Assembly (NCBI RefSeq): GCF_000986795.1
Contig: NZ_LAYZ01000001.1
Coordinates: forward strand, 124,001-188,000
Direction: 5' to 3'
Source: Salinicoccus sediminis
Lineage (GTDB): Bacteria > Bacillota > Bacilli > Staphylococcales > Salinicoccaceae
Length of the DNA stretch: 64,000 bases
Shown here: one piece after another, positions 36,620 through 46,264 of the stretch
Layout: each line of letters begins with the position of its first letter
How positions within the stretch are numbered: the first letter of the stretch is position 1
Position numbers and translations under genes: made by a program
Notes under the pieces: model-generated
Databases searched by the model: none
What the model was told of the DNA's origin: nothing
The model's input: only the letters and a program-made list of their open reading frames with translations

Positions 36620-38797
36620 ATGAATAAGGAATACCCATACACCAAAGATGATGTCATCTCCATGTGCGCAGGCTACATGGAGGAGCGGGACATCGCTATG
36701 GTGAAAAAAGCATATGCACTGGCCCATGAAGCACACGAAGGGCAATACCGCAAAAATGGCCTTCCGTACATCCTCCATCCCGTGCAGGTGGCCGGCATAC
36801 TTGCGGAACTCAAACTGGACGGGCCGACAATCATCGCAGGCTTCCTGCATGACGTCGTTGAAGATACACCGTATACTTTCGAGGATCTCGAGGAGATGTT
36901 CAATGAGGAAGTGGCAGTGATTGTCGACGGTGTGACGAAGCTTGAAAAAGTCAAATACCGGTCCAGACAGGAGGAACAGGCGGAAAACCACCGCAAACTG
37001 TTCGTGGCGATCGCAAAGGACATCCGGGTGATACTCGTGAAACTTGCCGACAGGCTGCATAATATGCGGACATTGAAGGCGATGCCTGAAGCCAAGCAGA
37101 TCAGGACCTCCCGGGAGACACTCGAAATATACGCACCGCTTGCGCACCGCCTCGGTATTTCAAGCATCAAGTGGGAGCTTGAGGATACTGCGCTCAGATA
37201 TATCGAGCCGCAGCAGTATTTCAAGATCGTCAGCATGATGAAGAAGAAGCGCAGCGAGCGGGAGAGCGTCATCAACAGTGCAATCGGCCGCATCGAAACC
37301 GAAATGGGAAAGACGGGGCTCGAAGGGCAGCTGTCTGGACGGCCGAAGCACACCTACAGCATCTACAAGAAGATGAAGAAACAGCATAAGCAGTTCGATC
37401 AGATATTCGACCTGCTCGCCATCCGGGTGCTGGTATCAAGCATCAGGGACTGCTATGCGATACTCGGTGTCATCCATACGATATGGAAACCGATGCCGGG
37501 GCGCTTCAAGGATTACATCGCCATGCCGAAGCCGAACATGTACCAGTCCCTCCATACGACGGTGGTCGGTCCGAACGGCGATCCGCTTGAAATCCAGATC
37601 CGCACCTATGATATGCATGAAATTGCCGAGAACGGAGTGGCCGCCCACTGGGCCTACAAGGAAGGCCGGGAACTCAAGGAAGCACCGTCCCTTGCCAACC
37701 GGATCCACTGGTTCAAGGACCTTGTCGACCAGGAGACATCCTCGCCGGACGCCGAAGAGTTCATGGAGGCCCTGAAAACGGACCTTCTGAGCGACAAAGT
37801 ATACGTCTTTACACCGAACGGCGACGTCGTCGAGCTGCCGCAGGGCGCAGTGCCGATCGACTTTGCCTATCAGGTGCATACGGAAGTCGGCAACAAGATG
37901 ATCGGTGCGAAAGTCAACGGCAAGATAGTGCCGATCGACTATGAACTCTCCACCGGTGAAATCATTGAAATCCGCACGAGCAAGCAGTCTTACGGGCCGA
38001 GCATGGACTGGCTGAAGCTCGTCAAATCCTCAAGTGCCAAAAACAAGATCAGGGCCTTCTTCAAAAAGCAGGACCGGGCAAGCAATATAGAAAAGGGCCG
38101 GTTTGCCGTGGAACACGAGATCAAGAACCGGGAATACAAACCGGATGATGTACTGAAGGACCAGTATATAGAACCTGTTCTCGACCGCTACAATCTGTCG
38201 AGTGAGGACGATCTCTTTGCAATGGTCGGCTTCGGCGGTGTGACGGCGCAGCAGGTGACAAACCGGCTGATGGAGAAGTTCAAAGTCACAGAGGATAAGT
38301 CCAACCAGGTCGAGGAGATCGACCGGACGCATCACTACAAGGAAGTATCGACAGAGTCGGGTGTCTATGTCGAAGGCATGGACAACATGCTGATCAACCT
38401 GTCGAAATGCTGCAACCCGATTCCGGGTGATGATATCACCGGCTATATTACAAAAGGGCATGGTGTGAAAGTCCATGTCTCGACCTGTCCGAACATCAAA
38501 AATGAGACAGAGCGGATCATTGATGTCGAATGGGTGCGGAATAAGGACCGGGACCGCAAATACCAGGCCGATCTTGAAATCACCGGCTATGACAGACAGG
38601 GCCTGGTCAACGAAGTGCTGAACGTCATCGCCAGCACGAAGTTCCCCATCACGCGGGTGAACGGCAGGGCGGACGTCGACAAGCATGCAAAAATCAGCCT
38701 GTCGGTCATGGTGCAGAATGTCGCCGACCTGTACAGGATTGTCGACAAGATAAAACAGCTGCCTGATATATACAGCGTAGAACGCGTTTTCAAATGA
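36620..38797 (+). CDS. relA: Bifunctional (p)ppGpp synthetase/hydrolase Rel
   Basis: A 725-residue long RSH protein that makes and degrades the alarmone (p)ppGpp on starved ribosomes. Domains in order: HD hydrolase ([24 protein letters not shown]), synthetase with [13 protein letters not shown] and the RFKD motif that marks bifunctional enzymes, TGS ([24 protein letters not shown]), a cysteine-rich zinc-finger region ([17 protein letters not shown]) and a C-terminal ACT domain. GGTGAGG precedes the ATG. dtd follows nine bases after the stop. Confidence 0.96.
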   Translation: MNKEYPYTKDDVISMCAGYMEERDIAMVKKAYALAHEAHEGQYRKNGLPYILHPVQVAGILAELKLDGPTIIAGFLHDVVEDTPYTFEDLEEMFNEEVAVIVDGVTKLEKVKYRSRQEEQAENHRKLFVAIAKDIRVILVKLADRLHNMRTLKAMPEAKQIRTSRETLEIYAPLAHRLGISSIKWELEDTALRYIEPQQYFKIVSMMKKKRSERESVINSAIGRIETEMGKTGLEGQLSGRPKHTYSIYKKMKKQHKQFDQIFDLLAIRVLVSSIRDCYAILGVIHTIWKPMPGRFKDYIAMPKPNMYQSLHTTVVGPNGDPLEIQIRTYDMHEIAENGVAAHWAYKEGRELKEAPSLANRIHWFKDLVDQETSSPDAEEFMEALKTDLLSDKVYVFTPNGDVVELPQGAVPIDFAYQVHTEVGNKMIGAKVNGKIVPIDYELSTGEIIEIRTSKQSYGPSMDWLKLVKSSSAKNKIRAFFKKQDRASNIEKGRFAVEHEIKNREYKPDDVLKDQYIEPVLDRYNLSSEDDLFAMVGFGGVTAQQVTNRLMEKFKVTEDKSNQVEEIDRTHHYKEVSTESGVYVEGMDNMLINLSKCCNPIPGDDITGYITKGHGVKVHVSTCPNIKNETERIIDVEWVRNKDRDRKYQADLEITGYDRQGLVNEVLNVIASTKFPITRVNGRADVDKHAKISLSVMVQNVADLYRIVDKIKQLPDIYSVERVFK

Positions 38798-38806
38798 GGT
38801 GAAAAA

Positions 38807-39259
38807 ATGAGAGTGGTACTGCAAAGAGTTTCCAGTTCAACAGTGATCAGCAATGAATTCTTCAATGAGATCGGCAAAGGCTACTGCCTTCTAGTCGGAG
38901 TTTCCAATGAAGATACAGAAGCGGATGCTATCAAACTGGCCGAAAAGATTGCCGCCAGCAGGAACTTCGAGGACAAGGACGGCAAGATCAATCTGTCCAT
39001 CAAGGATGTCGGCGGTGAAATACTGAGCATCTCCCAATTCACGCTTTATGCCGATACCAGAAAAGGCAACCGGCCGAGCTTTACCAGAGCCGCCGGCAGG
39101 GAGCATGCGGACAAGCTGTATAAATTATTCAATGAGACCCTTCAATCATATGACCTCACTGTCAAGACAGGCTTCTTTGGTGAAATGATGAATGTCAACA
39201 TCAACAATGACGGCCCGATTACGATCCTCTACGAATCCGAAGGCGGAAAAGTCAAGTGA
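38807..39259 (+). CDS. dtd: D-aminoacyl-tRNA deacylase Dtd
   Basis: A 150-residue enzyme that removes D-amino acids from tRNA. It has the SQFTLYADTRKGNRPSFTRAA motif with the catalytic SQxT and the C-terminal NxGP region (NVNINNDGPITILYES), here with Asp at the variable place. MRVVLQRVSSSTV is the usual N-terminus. It is cotranscribed with relA; the stop overlaps the next start (TGATG). Confidence 0.95.
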   Translation: MRVVLQRVSSSTVISNEFFNEIGKGYCLLVGVSNEDTEADAIKLAEKIAASRNFEDKDGKINLSIKDVGGEILSISQFTLYADTRKGNRPSFTRAAGREHADKLYKLFNETLQSYDLTVKTGFFGEMMNVNINNDGPITILYESEGGKVK

Positions 39260-39981
39260 TGGAAAGGGTTAAGCAGCTGTTCGGCAGGGCTGTACGGGGG
39301 ATCCTCAATTTCCTGAGGTACAAGAAACACATATACTTACCCCCGGGTTTCTTTCTGATCCTGGCAGGCATAGTCATCGGCGCTGCCGTCTTCATCTACA
39401 GTAAATTCATAGAAGAGGATTATGCGCCGGTGGAAATGGAATTTGAAACAACATCCTATGATCTAAGCGGACAGACGATCGTGCTTGATCCCGGACACGG
39501 AGGAAAGGATCCCGGTGCGACCAGCGCCTCCAACATCAACGAAGCCCAGATTGTCTACAATATCGCTGACAAACTGCGCGAGAGGCTGGAGGAAAGCGGT
39601 GCTGAGGTGATCCTCACCCGTGAGGAAGGGGAGTTTGTGTCACTTGACGGACGTAAGCAGGACGGGGATCTCTTCATCAGTCTGCACAGTGATGCCATGG
39701 AAGATCCGGCCATCACGGGATTCACCACATATTATGCCTATCCGAATCAGAAAGAATTTGCCGAATCATTGAATGCATCACTTGATGAGTATTCGTATTT
39801 CCATAACAGGGGGAACCGTGAATACGGCTACCAGGTGATATGGCAGCTGGACTATCCCGCTGCGCTCATCGAACTCGGATATTTGAGCAACCGTTTCGAC
39901 GATCATACGATCACCGATCCCTCCTACCAGGACCGGATGGCGGAAGCGATTATCGAGGGCATAGACAATTATTTGAATTGA
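39259..39981 (+). CDS. lytH: N-acetylmuramoyl-L-alanine amidase, LytH-like
   Basis: A 240-residue membrane-anchored cell-wall amidase (Amidase_3). There is one span near residues 28-48 (PPGFFLILAGIVIGAAVFIY), then the catalytic domain with zinc ligands in LDPGHGGKDPG (His), a conserved Glu in NEAQIV, His in SLHSD and the catalytic Glu in LIELGYLSN. In S. aureus, LytH trims nascent peptidoglycan with its partner ActH and sits just upstream of hisS, as here. ATG 39259 overlaps the dtd stop. Confidence 0.9.
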   Translation: MERVKQLFGRAVRGILNFLRYKKHIYLPPGFFLILAGIVIGAAVFIYSKFIEEDYAPVEMEFETTSYDLSGQTIVLDPGHGGKDPGATSASNINEAQIVYNIADKLRERLEESGAEVILTREEGEFVSLDGRKQDGDLFISLHSDAMEDPAITGFTTYYAYPNQKEFAESLNASLDEYSYFHNRGNREYGYQVIWQLDYPAALIELGYLSNRFDDHTITDPSYQDRMAEAIIEGIDNYLN

Positions 39982-39985
39982 ATGC

Positions 39986-40014
39986 TTGACTTCATTGCCA
40001 TAAATCAATATTAT
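39986..40014 (+). promoter_or_regulatory. Promoter of the hisS-aspS operon
   Basis: TTGACT (39986-39991), 17 bases, TATTAT (40009-40014), upstream of the T-box leader. Confidence 0.8.
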
Positions 40015-40020
40015 ATAACT

Positions 40021-40257
40021 TAATCGAATGAATGAATTCAATCACCCGGAGAGGTGGCCGCACGATTGTACAGAGAGATCTGCCCAGGCTGGAAGCAGAT
40101 TCGTCAGGCGGCCGTATACCGACACTCCGGCAGAATCCTGCAAACATGCAGGCGGTGGCAATCGTTAAAATGTAAGAGGGCTTATTCAAGCCGAATCAGG
40201 GTGGCAACGCGAGATGATCGTCCCTTATATCCGTCAGCGGATATAAGGGGCTTTTTT
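40021..40257 (+). promoter_or_regulatory. T-box riboswitch of hisS-aspS
   Basis: The signature T-box sequence is AGGGTGGCAACGCG (40198-40211; the common form has ACCGCG), followed by the terminator CCCTTATATCCG/CGGATATAAGGG (40222-40249) with T-run. Stem I is framed by CCGGAG near 40048 and CTCCGG (40125-40130). Immediately before the closing strand is GACAC (40121-40125), which reads GAC (Asp) or CAC (His). Uncharged tRNA should stabilise the antiterminator and switch hisS-aspS on. Confidence 0.92.
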
Positions 40258-40282
40258 ATATTTTAGATGAGGAGTGATCCAG

Positions 40283-41545
40283 ATGATCCAGATTCCAAGA
40301 GGCACACAGGATATATTACCCAAAGACAGTCATAAATGGCAGTTCATAGAAGAGAGGCTGCACGCGATCGCTAAAAATTATAATTATAAAGAGATAAGGA
40401 CACCGGCTTTCGAATCCACTGAACTTTTTGTCAGGGGCGTCGGCGGTTCGACGGATATCGTCAACAAAGAGATGTACACATTCAAGGACAAGGGCGACCG
40501 CAGCCTGACCCTCAAGCCGGAAGGGACGGCACCGGTCGTCAGGAGCTACATTGAGAATAAGATGCAGCATGATGTCGTGCAGCCGACGAAGGTTTATTAT
40601 ATGGACCCGATGTTCAGGTATGAGCGCAAGCAGAAAGGCCGCTACCGCCAGTTCGTCCAGTTCGGCATCGAAGCGATCGGTGTCGAGGATCCGCTGATCG
40701 ATGTGGAAGTCCTCAGCATGCTGATGCACATCTATCAGTCATTCGGGCTCAAAGACTTGAAATTGTACATCAATTCGATCGGTGACCAGGACAGCCGTGC
40801 AGCGTATAACGAAGCGCTTGTGGATCACTTCAGGCCGTCCATCACCGAGTTCTGTACAGACTGCCAGGTAAGGATCGATACGAATCCGATGCGCATACTC
40901 GACTGCAAAAAGGACCGGGATCATGAGCTGATCAGGACGGCGCCGAGGATGTACGACTATCTGAACGAAGAATCGAAGGCGTATTTCGAGGAAGTGAAGT
41001 CGAATCTGGATGCGATCGGCATCGGCTATGAGATTGATTATAATCTGGTCCGCGGACTCGATTACTATACGCATACTGCATTCGAAGTGATGAGTGATGC
41101 GGAAGGTTTCGGTGCGATCACCACACTGTGCGGCGGCGGACGCTACAACGGGCTGCTTGAAATGCTCGACGGACCGCACGAAACGGGCATCGGCTTTGCA
41201 CTCAGCATCGAACGTCTGCTTCTCGCCCTCGAGGCGGAGGGCATAGAGATTCCGGAGCCTGAGGGCATCGACCTCTACATCTGTGCCTTGGATGAAAAAG
41301 CGACGGAAAAAGCCAGCCACATCGTGCACACACTGCGTACGAAGGGCATCAGCTGTGATATCGACTACAAGCGGCGCAAGCTGAAGGCACAGATGAAGGA
41401 TGCAGACAGGAAAGGGGCCGCCTACACGATCGTGCTTGGCGGGGAAGAACTGTCCACAGGGAATGTCGAACTGAAACATATGGGCTCGGGAGAATCCAAG
41501 ACAGTTCATCTGGATGAGCTGCACACGCTACTGGAGGAGAAATAA
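40283..41545 (+). CDS. hisS: Histidyl-tRNA synthetase
   Basis: A 420-residue class II synthetase. Motif 1 region [11 protein letters not shown], motif 2 [19 protein letters not shown], the histidine-specific motifs [15 protein letters not shown] and CGGGRYNGL, motif 3 [11 protein letters not shown], and a C-terminal anticodon-binding domain ([34 protein letters not shown]) are present. ATG 40283 has GAGGAG eight bases upstream; a GTG at 40274 in frame overlaps that ribosome site. aspS starts two bases after the stop. Confidence 0.97.
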   Translation: MIQIPRGTQDILPKDSHKWQFIEERLHAIAKNYNYKEIRTPAFESTELFVRGVGGSTDIVNKEMYTFKDKGDRSLTLKPEGTAPVVRSYIENKMQHDVVQPTKVYYMDPMFRYERKQKGRYRQFVQFGIEAIGVEDPLIDVEVLSMLMHIYQSFGLKDLKLYINSIGDQDSRAAYNEALVDHFRPSITEFCTDCQVRIDTNPMRILDCKKDRDHELIRTAPRMYDYLNEESKAYFEEVKSNLDAIGIGYEIDYNLVRGLDYYTHTAFEVMSDAEGFGAITTLCGGGRYNGLLEMLDGPHETGIGFALSIERLLLALEAEGIEIPEPEGIDLYICALDEKATEKASHIVHTLRTKGISCDIDYKRRKLKAQMKDADRKGAAYTIVLGGEELSTGNVELKHMGSGESKTVHLDELHTLLEEK

Positions 41546-41547
41546 TC

Positions 41548-43311
41548 ATGAGACATCATACAATTGAAGTGACAGAATCACAGACCGGCGAAACGGTAAC
41601 ATTAAAAGGATGGGTACAGAAACGCCGTGACCTCGGCGGGCTGATATTCATCGACCTGCGCGACCGTAAAGGCGTCATCCAGGTGGTATTCAATCCGGAA
41701 GTTTCCAAAGAGGCGCTGGAAACGGCAGAAAAAATCCGTTCCGAATATGTCATCGAAGTTTCCGGTGAAGTACTTAAGCGTGACCCTTCCCAGGTCAACG
41801 AAAACATCGCAACCGGGAAGATCGAAGTCCTTGCAGATGAAGTGACGGTACTCTCGAAAGCGGAGACGCCACCGTTCCAGATCCTTGACGACTCGATCGG
41901 GGAGGATGTCAGGCTCAAGTACCGCTATCTCGATCTAAGACGCAATAAGCTGCAGAATACTTTGAGGCTGCGCCATCAGATCAACAGGAGCGTAAGGGAT
42001 TTCCTCGACAACGAGGAGTTCGTCGACATCGAAACGCCTGTGCTGTCAAAATCCACACCGGAGGGTGCACGTGATTATCTCGTGCCGTCCCGGGTACATG
42101 AAGGAGAGTTCTACGCACTGCCGCAGTCGCCGCAGATCTACAAACAGCTGCTGATGCTTTCCGGCATGGAAAAATACTATCAGATCGTCAAGTGTTTCCG
42201 TGACGAGGACCTGCGTGCAGACAGACAGCCGGAATTCACACAGATCGATATCGAGATGTCATTCATGGACCAGGAACAGATCATGGAACTCAATGAACGC
42301 CTGATCCGGCATCTGATGAAAACGGTAAAAGGCATCGATATCGAACTGCCGATTGCGCGGATGACTTACGAACAGGCGATGGCTGAGTACGGTATAGACA
42401 AACCGGATACACGCTTCGGACTGAAACTCAACGACCTGAGCGGATTCAGCAGGACGGTGGACTTCAAAGTATTCCGTTCCACAGTGGAGAACGGCGGCAT
42501 GGTCAAGGCGATCGTCGTCAAGGGAGAGGCCGACAACTTCTCCAGAAAAGACATCGATAAGCTTGAAGCCTATGTGAAGACATACGGTGCCAAAGGTCTC
42601 GCATGGCTGAAAGTGAAGGACGGAGCACTGAACGGTCCGATTGCCAAGTTCTTCAGCGAAGACAACCAGAAGGAACTGTCAGAAACATTGAATCTGGAAG
42701 ACGGAGATCTTATCCTGTTCGTTGCGGACAATGCAAAAGTCGTCCACGCTTCACTCGGCAACCTCCGTAATAAGCTGGCAAAAGATCTGGACCTTATCGA
42801 AGCGGATCAGTATAACTTCCTGTGGGTCACGGACTGGCCTCTGTTCGAGTATGATGAAGAGGCGGGCAGATACTTTGCCGCCCACCACCCGTTCACTTCC
42901 CCGAAAGCGGAGGATGTGGAACTGCTTGAAACAGAACCGGAAAAAGTGAAGGCCAATGCCTATGACATCGTGCTGAACGGCTACGAGCTTGGCGGCGGAT
43001 CCATCCGTATCCATGACGCAGAAATGCAGCAGAAGATGTTCAAGGCACTCGGATTCACAGATGAGGAGCGCGACGAACAGTTCGGTTTCCTCATCGAGGC
43101 ATTCAAGTACGGTGCGCCTCCGCACGGCGGAATCGCATACGGACTGGACCGTCTCGTCATGCTCCTTGCAGGGACGGACAACATCCGTGACGTCATCGCC
43201 TTCCCTAAAACGGCAAGTGCGGCGGACCTCATGATGAATGCGCCGTCAGAAGTGGCGAAGGCCCAGCTGAAGGAACTGCATATAGAAGTTGATACAGAAG
43301 ACGAGGAATAA
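41548..43311 (+). CDS. aspS: Aspartyl-tRNA synthetase
   Basis: A 587-residue bacterial-type AspRS: N-terminal OB anticodon domain ([24 protein letters not shown]), class II core with [46 protein letters not shown] (motif 2), the GAD insertion domain in the middle, and motif 3 [14 protein letters not shown]. It is the second gene of the T-box operon. A terminator ends the operon; after it the conserved order is broken by an accessory block. Confidence 0.97.
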   Translation: MRHHTIEVTESQTGETVTLKGWVQKRRDLGGLIFIDLRDRKGVIQVVFNPEVSKEALETAEKIRSEYVIEVSGEVLKRDPSQVNENIATGKIEVLADEVTVLSKAETPPFQILDDSIGEDVRLKYRYLDLRRNKLQNTLRLRHQINRSVRDFLDNEEFVDIETPVLSKSTPEGARDYLVPSRVHEGEFYALPQSPQIYKQLLMLSGMEKYYQIVKCFRDEDLRADRQPEFTQIDIEMSFMDQEQIMELNERLIRHLMKTVKGIDIELPIARMTYEQAMAEYGIDKPDTRFGLKLNDLSGFSRTVDFKVFRSTVENGGMVKAIVVKGEADNFSRKDIDKLEAYVKTYGAKGLAWLKVKDGALNGPIAKFFSEDNQKELSETLNLEDGDLILFVADNAKVVHASLGNLRNKLAKDLDLIEADQYNFLWVTDWPLFEYDEEAGRYFAAHHPFTSPKAEDVELLETEPEKVKANAYDIVLNGYELGGGSIRIHDAEMQQKMFKALGFTDEERDEQFGFLIEAFKYGAPPHGGIAYGLDRLVMLLAGTDNIRDVIAFPKTASAADLMMNAPSEVAKAQLKELHIEVDTEDEE

Positions 43312-43318
43312 AATCCGG

Positions 43319-43355
43319 CGGGATGAGGGCTCACATTTGCCCTTATCCCGTTTTT
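43319..43355 (+). terminator. Intrinsic terminator of hisS-aspS
   Basis: CGGGATGAGGGC and GCCCTTATCCCG pair (one G-U), then five T. Confidence 0.88.
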
Positions 43356-43422
43356 ATGTTTAAAACTGCCGTTTTGATACTATATATAACTATATAAATA
43401 ATATTGAAGGTGGTGCAGTAAA

Positions 43423-44151
43423 GTGAAAATAGCATTCATATCCGATATACACGGCAACGCAACAGCCCTGGAAGCCGTGCTCGCTGACATTGATAAAAAG
43501 CAGGTGGACAGGATCGTCGTCATGGGAGACATTTCCTACCGCGGTCCGGAACCCAAAAAATCAATAGAACTCGTCAGGAGTCTCGATACTGATGTCATCA
43601 AAGGCAATGCAGACGAATGGCTCCACCGGGGCATAAAGGAAGGAGAAGTACCCGATCAGGCACTCACAACGATGAGGGAGGAACGGGAATGGACAGTAAA
43701 GCATCTTGCTGATGAAGACCTGGACTATCTCCGTGAACTTCCGGAGGAAGTGACAGTCGGACTGACGGACGATATTAAGATCCACTGCTTCCATGCCACA
43801 CCGGACAGCCTGTTTGATGTTGTGAAGCCGACAGAATCAGATGAGGCACTGAATGACAGACTGATGCAGAACAATGAAGCGGACATCTATCTGTACGGCC
43901 ATATACACCTGCCGTATATCAGGCACATCAATGGGAAATGCGTCGCAAACCTGGGCAGTGTCGGCCTGCCGTTTGACGGGCGCAGCCAGGCGTCATATCT
44001 GATTGCAGAAGGGGACGGCAGCCAGTTCAGTACAGCCATCCACCGCGTGCCATATGATGTCGGGAAAGTAAAGCAGCAGTTGGTCGACGGAGAGTATCCC
44101 AATCTGGATTTCCTGACAGATGTTTTAGAACACGGGGCTTTGCCGCGGTAG
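43423..44151 (+). CDS. Metallophosphoesterase
   Basis: A 242-residue calcineurin-like phosphoesterase with the five metal motifs: FISDIHGN (DxH), VMGDISYRGP (GD), KGNADEW (GNxD in place of GNH), CFHATPDS (H) and LYGHIHLPYI (GHxH). It resembles the YfcE/YmdB-related and phosphatase-type proteins often misannotated as serine/threonine phosphatases. A GTG start follows GGTGG. The substrate is unknown. It is the first gene of the accessory block and is monocistronic. Confidence 0.87.
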   Translation: MKIAFISDIHGNATALEAVLADIDKKQVDRIVVMGDISYRGPEPKKSIELVRSLDTDVIKGNADEWLHRGIKEGEVPDQALTTMREEREWTVKHLADEDLDYLRELPEEVTVGLTDDIKIHCFHATPDSLFDVVKPTESDEALNDRLMQNNEADIYLYGHIHLPYIRHINGKCVANLGSVGLPFDGRSQASYLIAEGDGSQFSTAIHRVPYDVGKVKQQLVDGEYPNLDFLTDVLEHGALPR

Positions 44152-44156
44152 AAATA

Positions 44157-44196
44157 AGAGGGTTTGGCAGAAATATAATTACTGCCAAACCCTCTG
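44157..44196. terminator. Bidirectional terminator between convergent genes
   Basis: AGAGGGTTTGGCAG and CTGCCAAACCCTCT form a perfect 14-bp stem with an 11-base AT-rich loop. It lies between the phosphoesterase and the reverse-strand DUF4188 remnant. T-runs are short on both sides. Confidence 0.7.
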
Positions 44197-44203
44197 TTAC
44201 ATA

Positions 44204-44691
44204 CTATTCCGTGCCATCGGAGGCTCTTGCTTTTCTGCTCAGCCTCTGTCTGGCACTTTCAGTTCCCCTGGCGACCGGTTCATTGCCAAATGCTTTCCCC
44301 AGACCAAAGGCAGGCATATTGACATAGATCATTTCAGAACTGTTGGCAGGGATTCTATATGTCTCATGATAGAACCCCACAGCTGAATTATCCCTGACCC
44401 TTTTGTTGAACTTGCGCCAGGCCCTCAGATGATTCTGCATTCTGGCGTAATCAAACAGATCATCCGTGCTTTTCCAATATTGCAATGCAAGTGTCCTGCC
44501 GAATCCGAAAAACAACTCCCCTGAAAGATACCCGAGGTCTTTGTTGCGTTCAAGGTCGGCAATCATCGGCGGCATGGCAAGGACAACCGGCAGCCATTTG
44601 TGAACAGCCAGTTATTGATGTTCATACCAATGAGGAAGACGGTAACTTCCTCGTTCTGGTCTGCTGTATGTCGCCCCTTATATACTCCCAT
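44204..44691 (-). pseudogene. DUF4188 (monooxygenase-like) gene, frameshifted
   Basis: Reading on the reverse strand, ATG at 44691 (after AAAGGAGAAG) starts MGVYKGRHTA and VFLIGMNINNWL, the usual DUF4188 N-terminus, but this frame soon ends at a stop. The next frame continues at once with KWLPVVLAMPPMIADLE, GFGRTLALQYWKS, and VGFYHETYRIP...IYVNMPAFGLGKAFG, the rest of the same family. One base appears to be missing near 44603. The whole gene would be about 163 residues. DUF4188 proteins have a dimeric alpha-beta barrel fold; their activity is unknown. It is either a recent pseudogene or a sequencing error. Confidence 0.82.
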
Positions 44692-44695
44692 ATCA

Positions 44696-45157
44696 TCACT
44701 TCTCCTTTCCTTTGTTAAGTTTTTCATTAATATCATCGACGAGAGTTTTGTGCCTGGTTCTCGCAATCAGCCAGATGACAGTATAGATGATCACGAACAG
44801 GGTGATGAAAGTCACCAGCCCTTCGGCAGTGAAAGGGAACCATCCGGCGAGTATGGCCAGCGGGAAGAACACCAGCAGCATGAGTGAAAAATGTGTGACC
44901 GTAGACATCGTGACACTCATATCAGTGTGCGAGAAGATCATATCTCCAAGTGAGAATAATATCCCAATCATTCCCCAGATAGCGAGAACCACTATGAAGA
45001 TTTGCAGGTCGTCCAGGTTTTGCGCATAGATCTCTCCCATCAGGGAGTGGGGATTCATGGGATAATACGTGCCCTCAGAAACGATAAACGAAAAGATCAA
45101 TGAAATGATGATACCGATGAATATGCCCGTTTTAAACCCTTCGTACAATCTCTTCAT
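44696..45157 (-). CDS. DUF3021 membrane protein
   Basis: A 153-residue protein with four membrane spans (GIFIGIIISLIFSFIV; LQIFIVVLAIWGMIGILFSLGD; THFSLMLLVFFPLAILAGWF; LVTFITLFVIIYTVIWLIA) and a basic tail, matching DUF3021. These proteins are typically encoded beside a LytTR regulator lacking a receiver domain, and are thought to act with it, probably as an inhibitor or sensor in the membrane. It overlaps the LytTR gene by four bases, so the two are coupled. Confidence 0.88.
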   Translation of the reverse strand: MKRLYEGFKTGIFIGIIISLIFSFIVSEGTYYPMNPHSLMGEIYAQNLDDLQIFIVVLAIWGMIGILFSLGDMIFSHTDMSVTMSTVTHFSLMLLVFFPLAILAGWFPFTAEGLVTFITLFVIIYTVIWLIARTRHKTLVDDINEKLNKGKEK

Positions 45158-45594
45158 AAGCTTAATCTCTCCTTTATGGTTTTTAAGTACCGCCTCGATG
45201 AATAAGTGAATTCACCATTTGTCATGTAGATTTTGATCTGTCCGGAAGGAGTCATGGACAAATGGTCCAGGAAGTGGATGTTCACGATTTCGGATTTTGA
45301 TATTTTGATGAAATCCACCCCGGTAAGTTCTTCAACCTCATACAGACGCTTATCAATCGAGAAAGTATTTTCGGAAGTCTGCATCCTCATCACCTTATCT
45401 TCGATGAAAAAGCGATGGACATCTTTCAGACTGATGCGATAGATCGTTTCATCCTTCCTGCCGTTCAGAATATCAGCGGTATTAACCGCTTCGATGCACC
45501 GTATTATTTTTTCAATATCATCAGTCATTTCCGCTGACTTGATAGAAATGGTATCTTCAGTTATTGTCGGATTGATATCAAGTTTGATTTTCAT
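45154..45594 (-). CDS. LytTR-family DNA-binding regulator without receiver domain
   Basis: A 146-residue protein. Residues about 45-146 form a LytTR DNA-binding domain (RFFIEDKVMRMQT, YEVEELTGVDFIKISKSEIVNIHFLDHL, and ending SSRRYLKTIKERL). The N-terminal part has no phospho-acceptor receiver domain, so control presumably comes from the partner DUF3021 protein. AAGGAGG precedes the start. A direct repeat of AgrA-like geometry lies about 65 bases upstream, so autoregulation is likely. Confidence 0.9.
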   Translation of the reverse strand: MKIKLDINPTITEDTISIKSAEMTDDIEKIIRCIEAVNTADILNGRKDETIYRISLKDVHRFFIEDKVMRMQTSENTFSIDKRLYEVEELTGVDFIKISKSEIVNIHFLDHLSMTPSGQIKIYMTNGEFTYSSRRYLKTIKERLSL

Positions 45595-45659
45595 AAAGAC
45601 GACCTCCTTATGATCAATTAAAGCAAACAGAGAGGAGTAATGAAAGACGGTTTCACCAA

Positions 45660-45689
45660 GCGGTTGATATAGAGAGCCAAGCGGTTTGA
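45660..45689. promoter_or_regulatory. Candidate LytTR operator (direct repeat)
   Basis: GCGGTTGAT (45660-45668) and GCGGTTTGA (45681-45689) are 9-base repeats separated by 12 bases, the spacing of AgrA-type LytTR sites. The flanking CCAAGCGGTT is repeated exactly with a 21-base period. It lies upstream of the LytTR gene and also just upstream of the next reverse-strand gene end, so LytTR autoregulation is the natural target. Confidence 0.65.
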
Positions 45690-45780
45690 AAAGAGAGGCA
45701 AAATTAAAATCCAGTACAAAAATCGATGATTAATGGCACTGGATTTTATATCCGTAAGATTCAAACAGTCATGCACGATA

Positions 45781-46245
45781 TTATTCGATTTCTGTCAGAT
45801 CATAGTGAAGAACGTATTCATTGAATTCTACGTTAAATGAGTCATCTTTGAAGCCGAGACTGCGCAGCAAATGCCCCATCCCGTCATTGCCTTTGACGTA
45901 ATCAGCGATTACAATATCATATTTGCCGCTGTCAGCGGCTATTTGTATTGCTTTCCTGACAGTTTGTTTGCCGAAACCTCTGCGTTGATGGTTCTTATCT
46001 ACCATCATTCTCCATATCATGAATTCCCTTTCTGTTTCGTCTATATCAATGAGTATGAAACCGACGACTTTTCCGTCTGTCACAACTGCATAGGGAAAGA
46101 CATCATTTTCATGTCTATAGAGATAGCATTCCGCCAGTGATCTGACGTTTGGGGCAACGAATTTCTTCCGCTGCTGATAGTCATCAATTTCCAGGTTTAT
46201 AACATCATAGAAATTCTCTTCTGTGATTTCCTTAAATTCAACCAT
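45781..46245 (-). CDS. GNAT-family N-acetyltransferase (diamine/polyamine-type)
   Basis: A 154-residue acetyltransferase. The acetyl-CoA motif is VDKNHQRRGFGKQTVRKA, with VGFILIDIDETEREFMIWRMMVDK before it. The arrangement (YFDVINLEIDDYQQRKKFVAPN near the start) resembles spermine/spermidine acetyltransferases such as BltD. That specificity is inferred. It is on the reverse strand, 19 bases downstream of the S66 peptidase gene's position relative to transcription, and probably separate from LytTR. Confidence 0.82.
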   Translation of the reverse strand: MVEFKEITEENFYDVINLEIDDYQQRKKFVAPNVRSLAECYLYRHENDVFPYAVVTDGKVVGFILIDIDETEREFMIWRMMVDKNHQRRGFGKQTVRKAIQIAADSGKYDIVIADYVKGNDGMGHLLRSLGFKDDSFNVEFNEYVLHYDLTEIE

Positions 46246-46264
46246 ATTTCACCTCCAGTGAACA

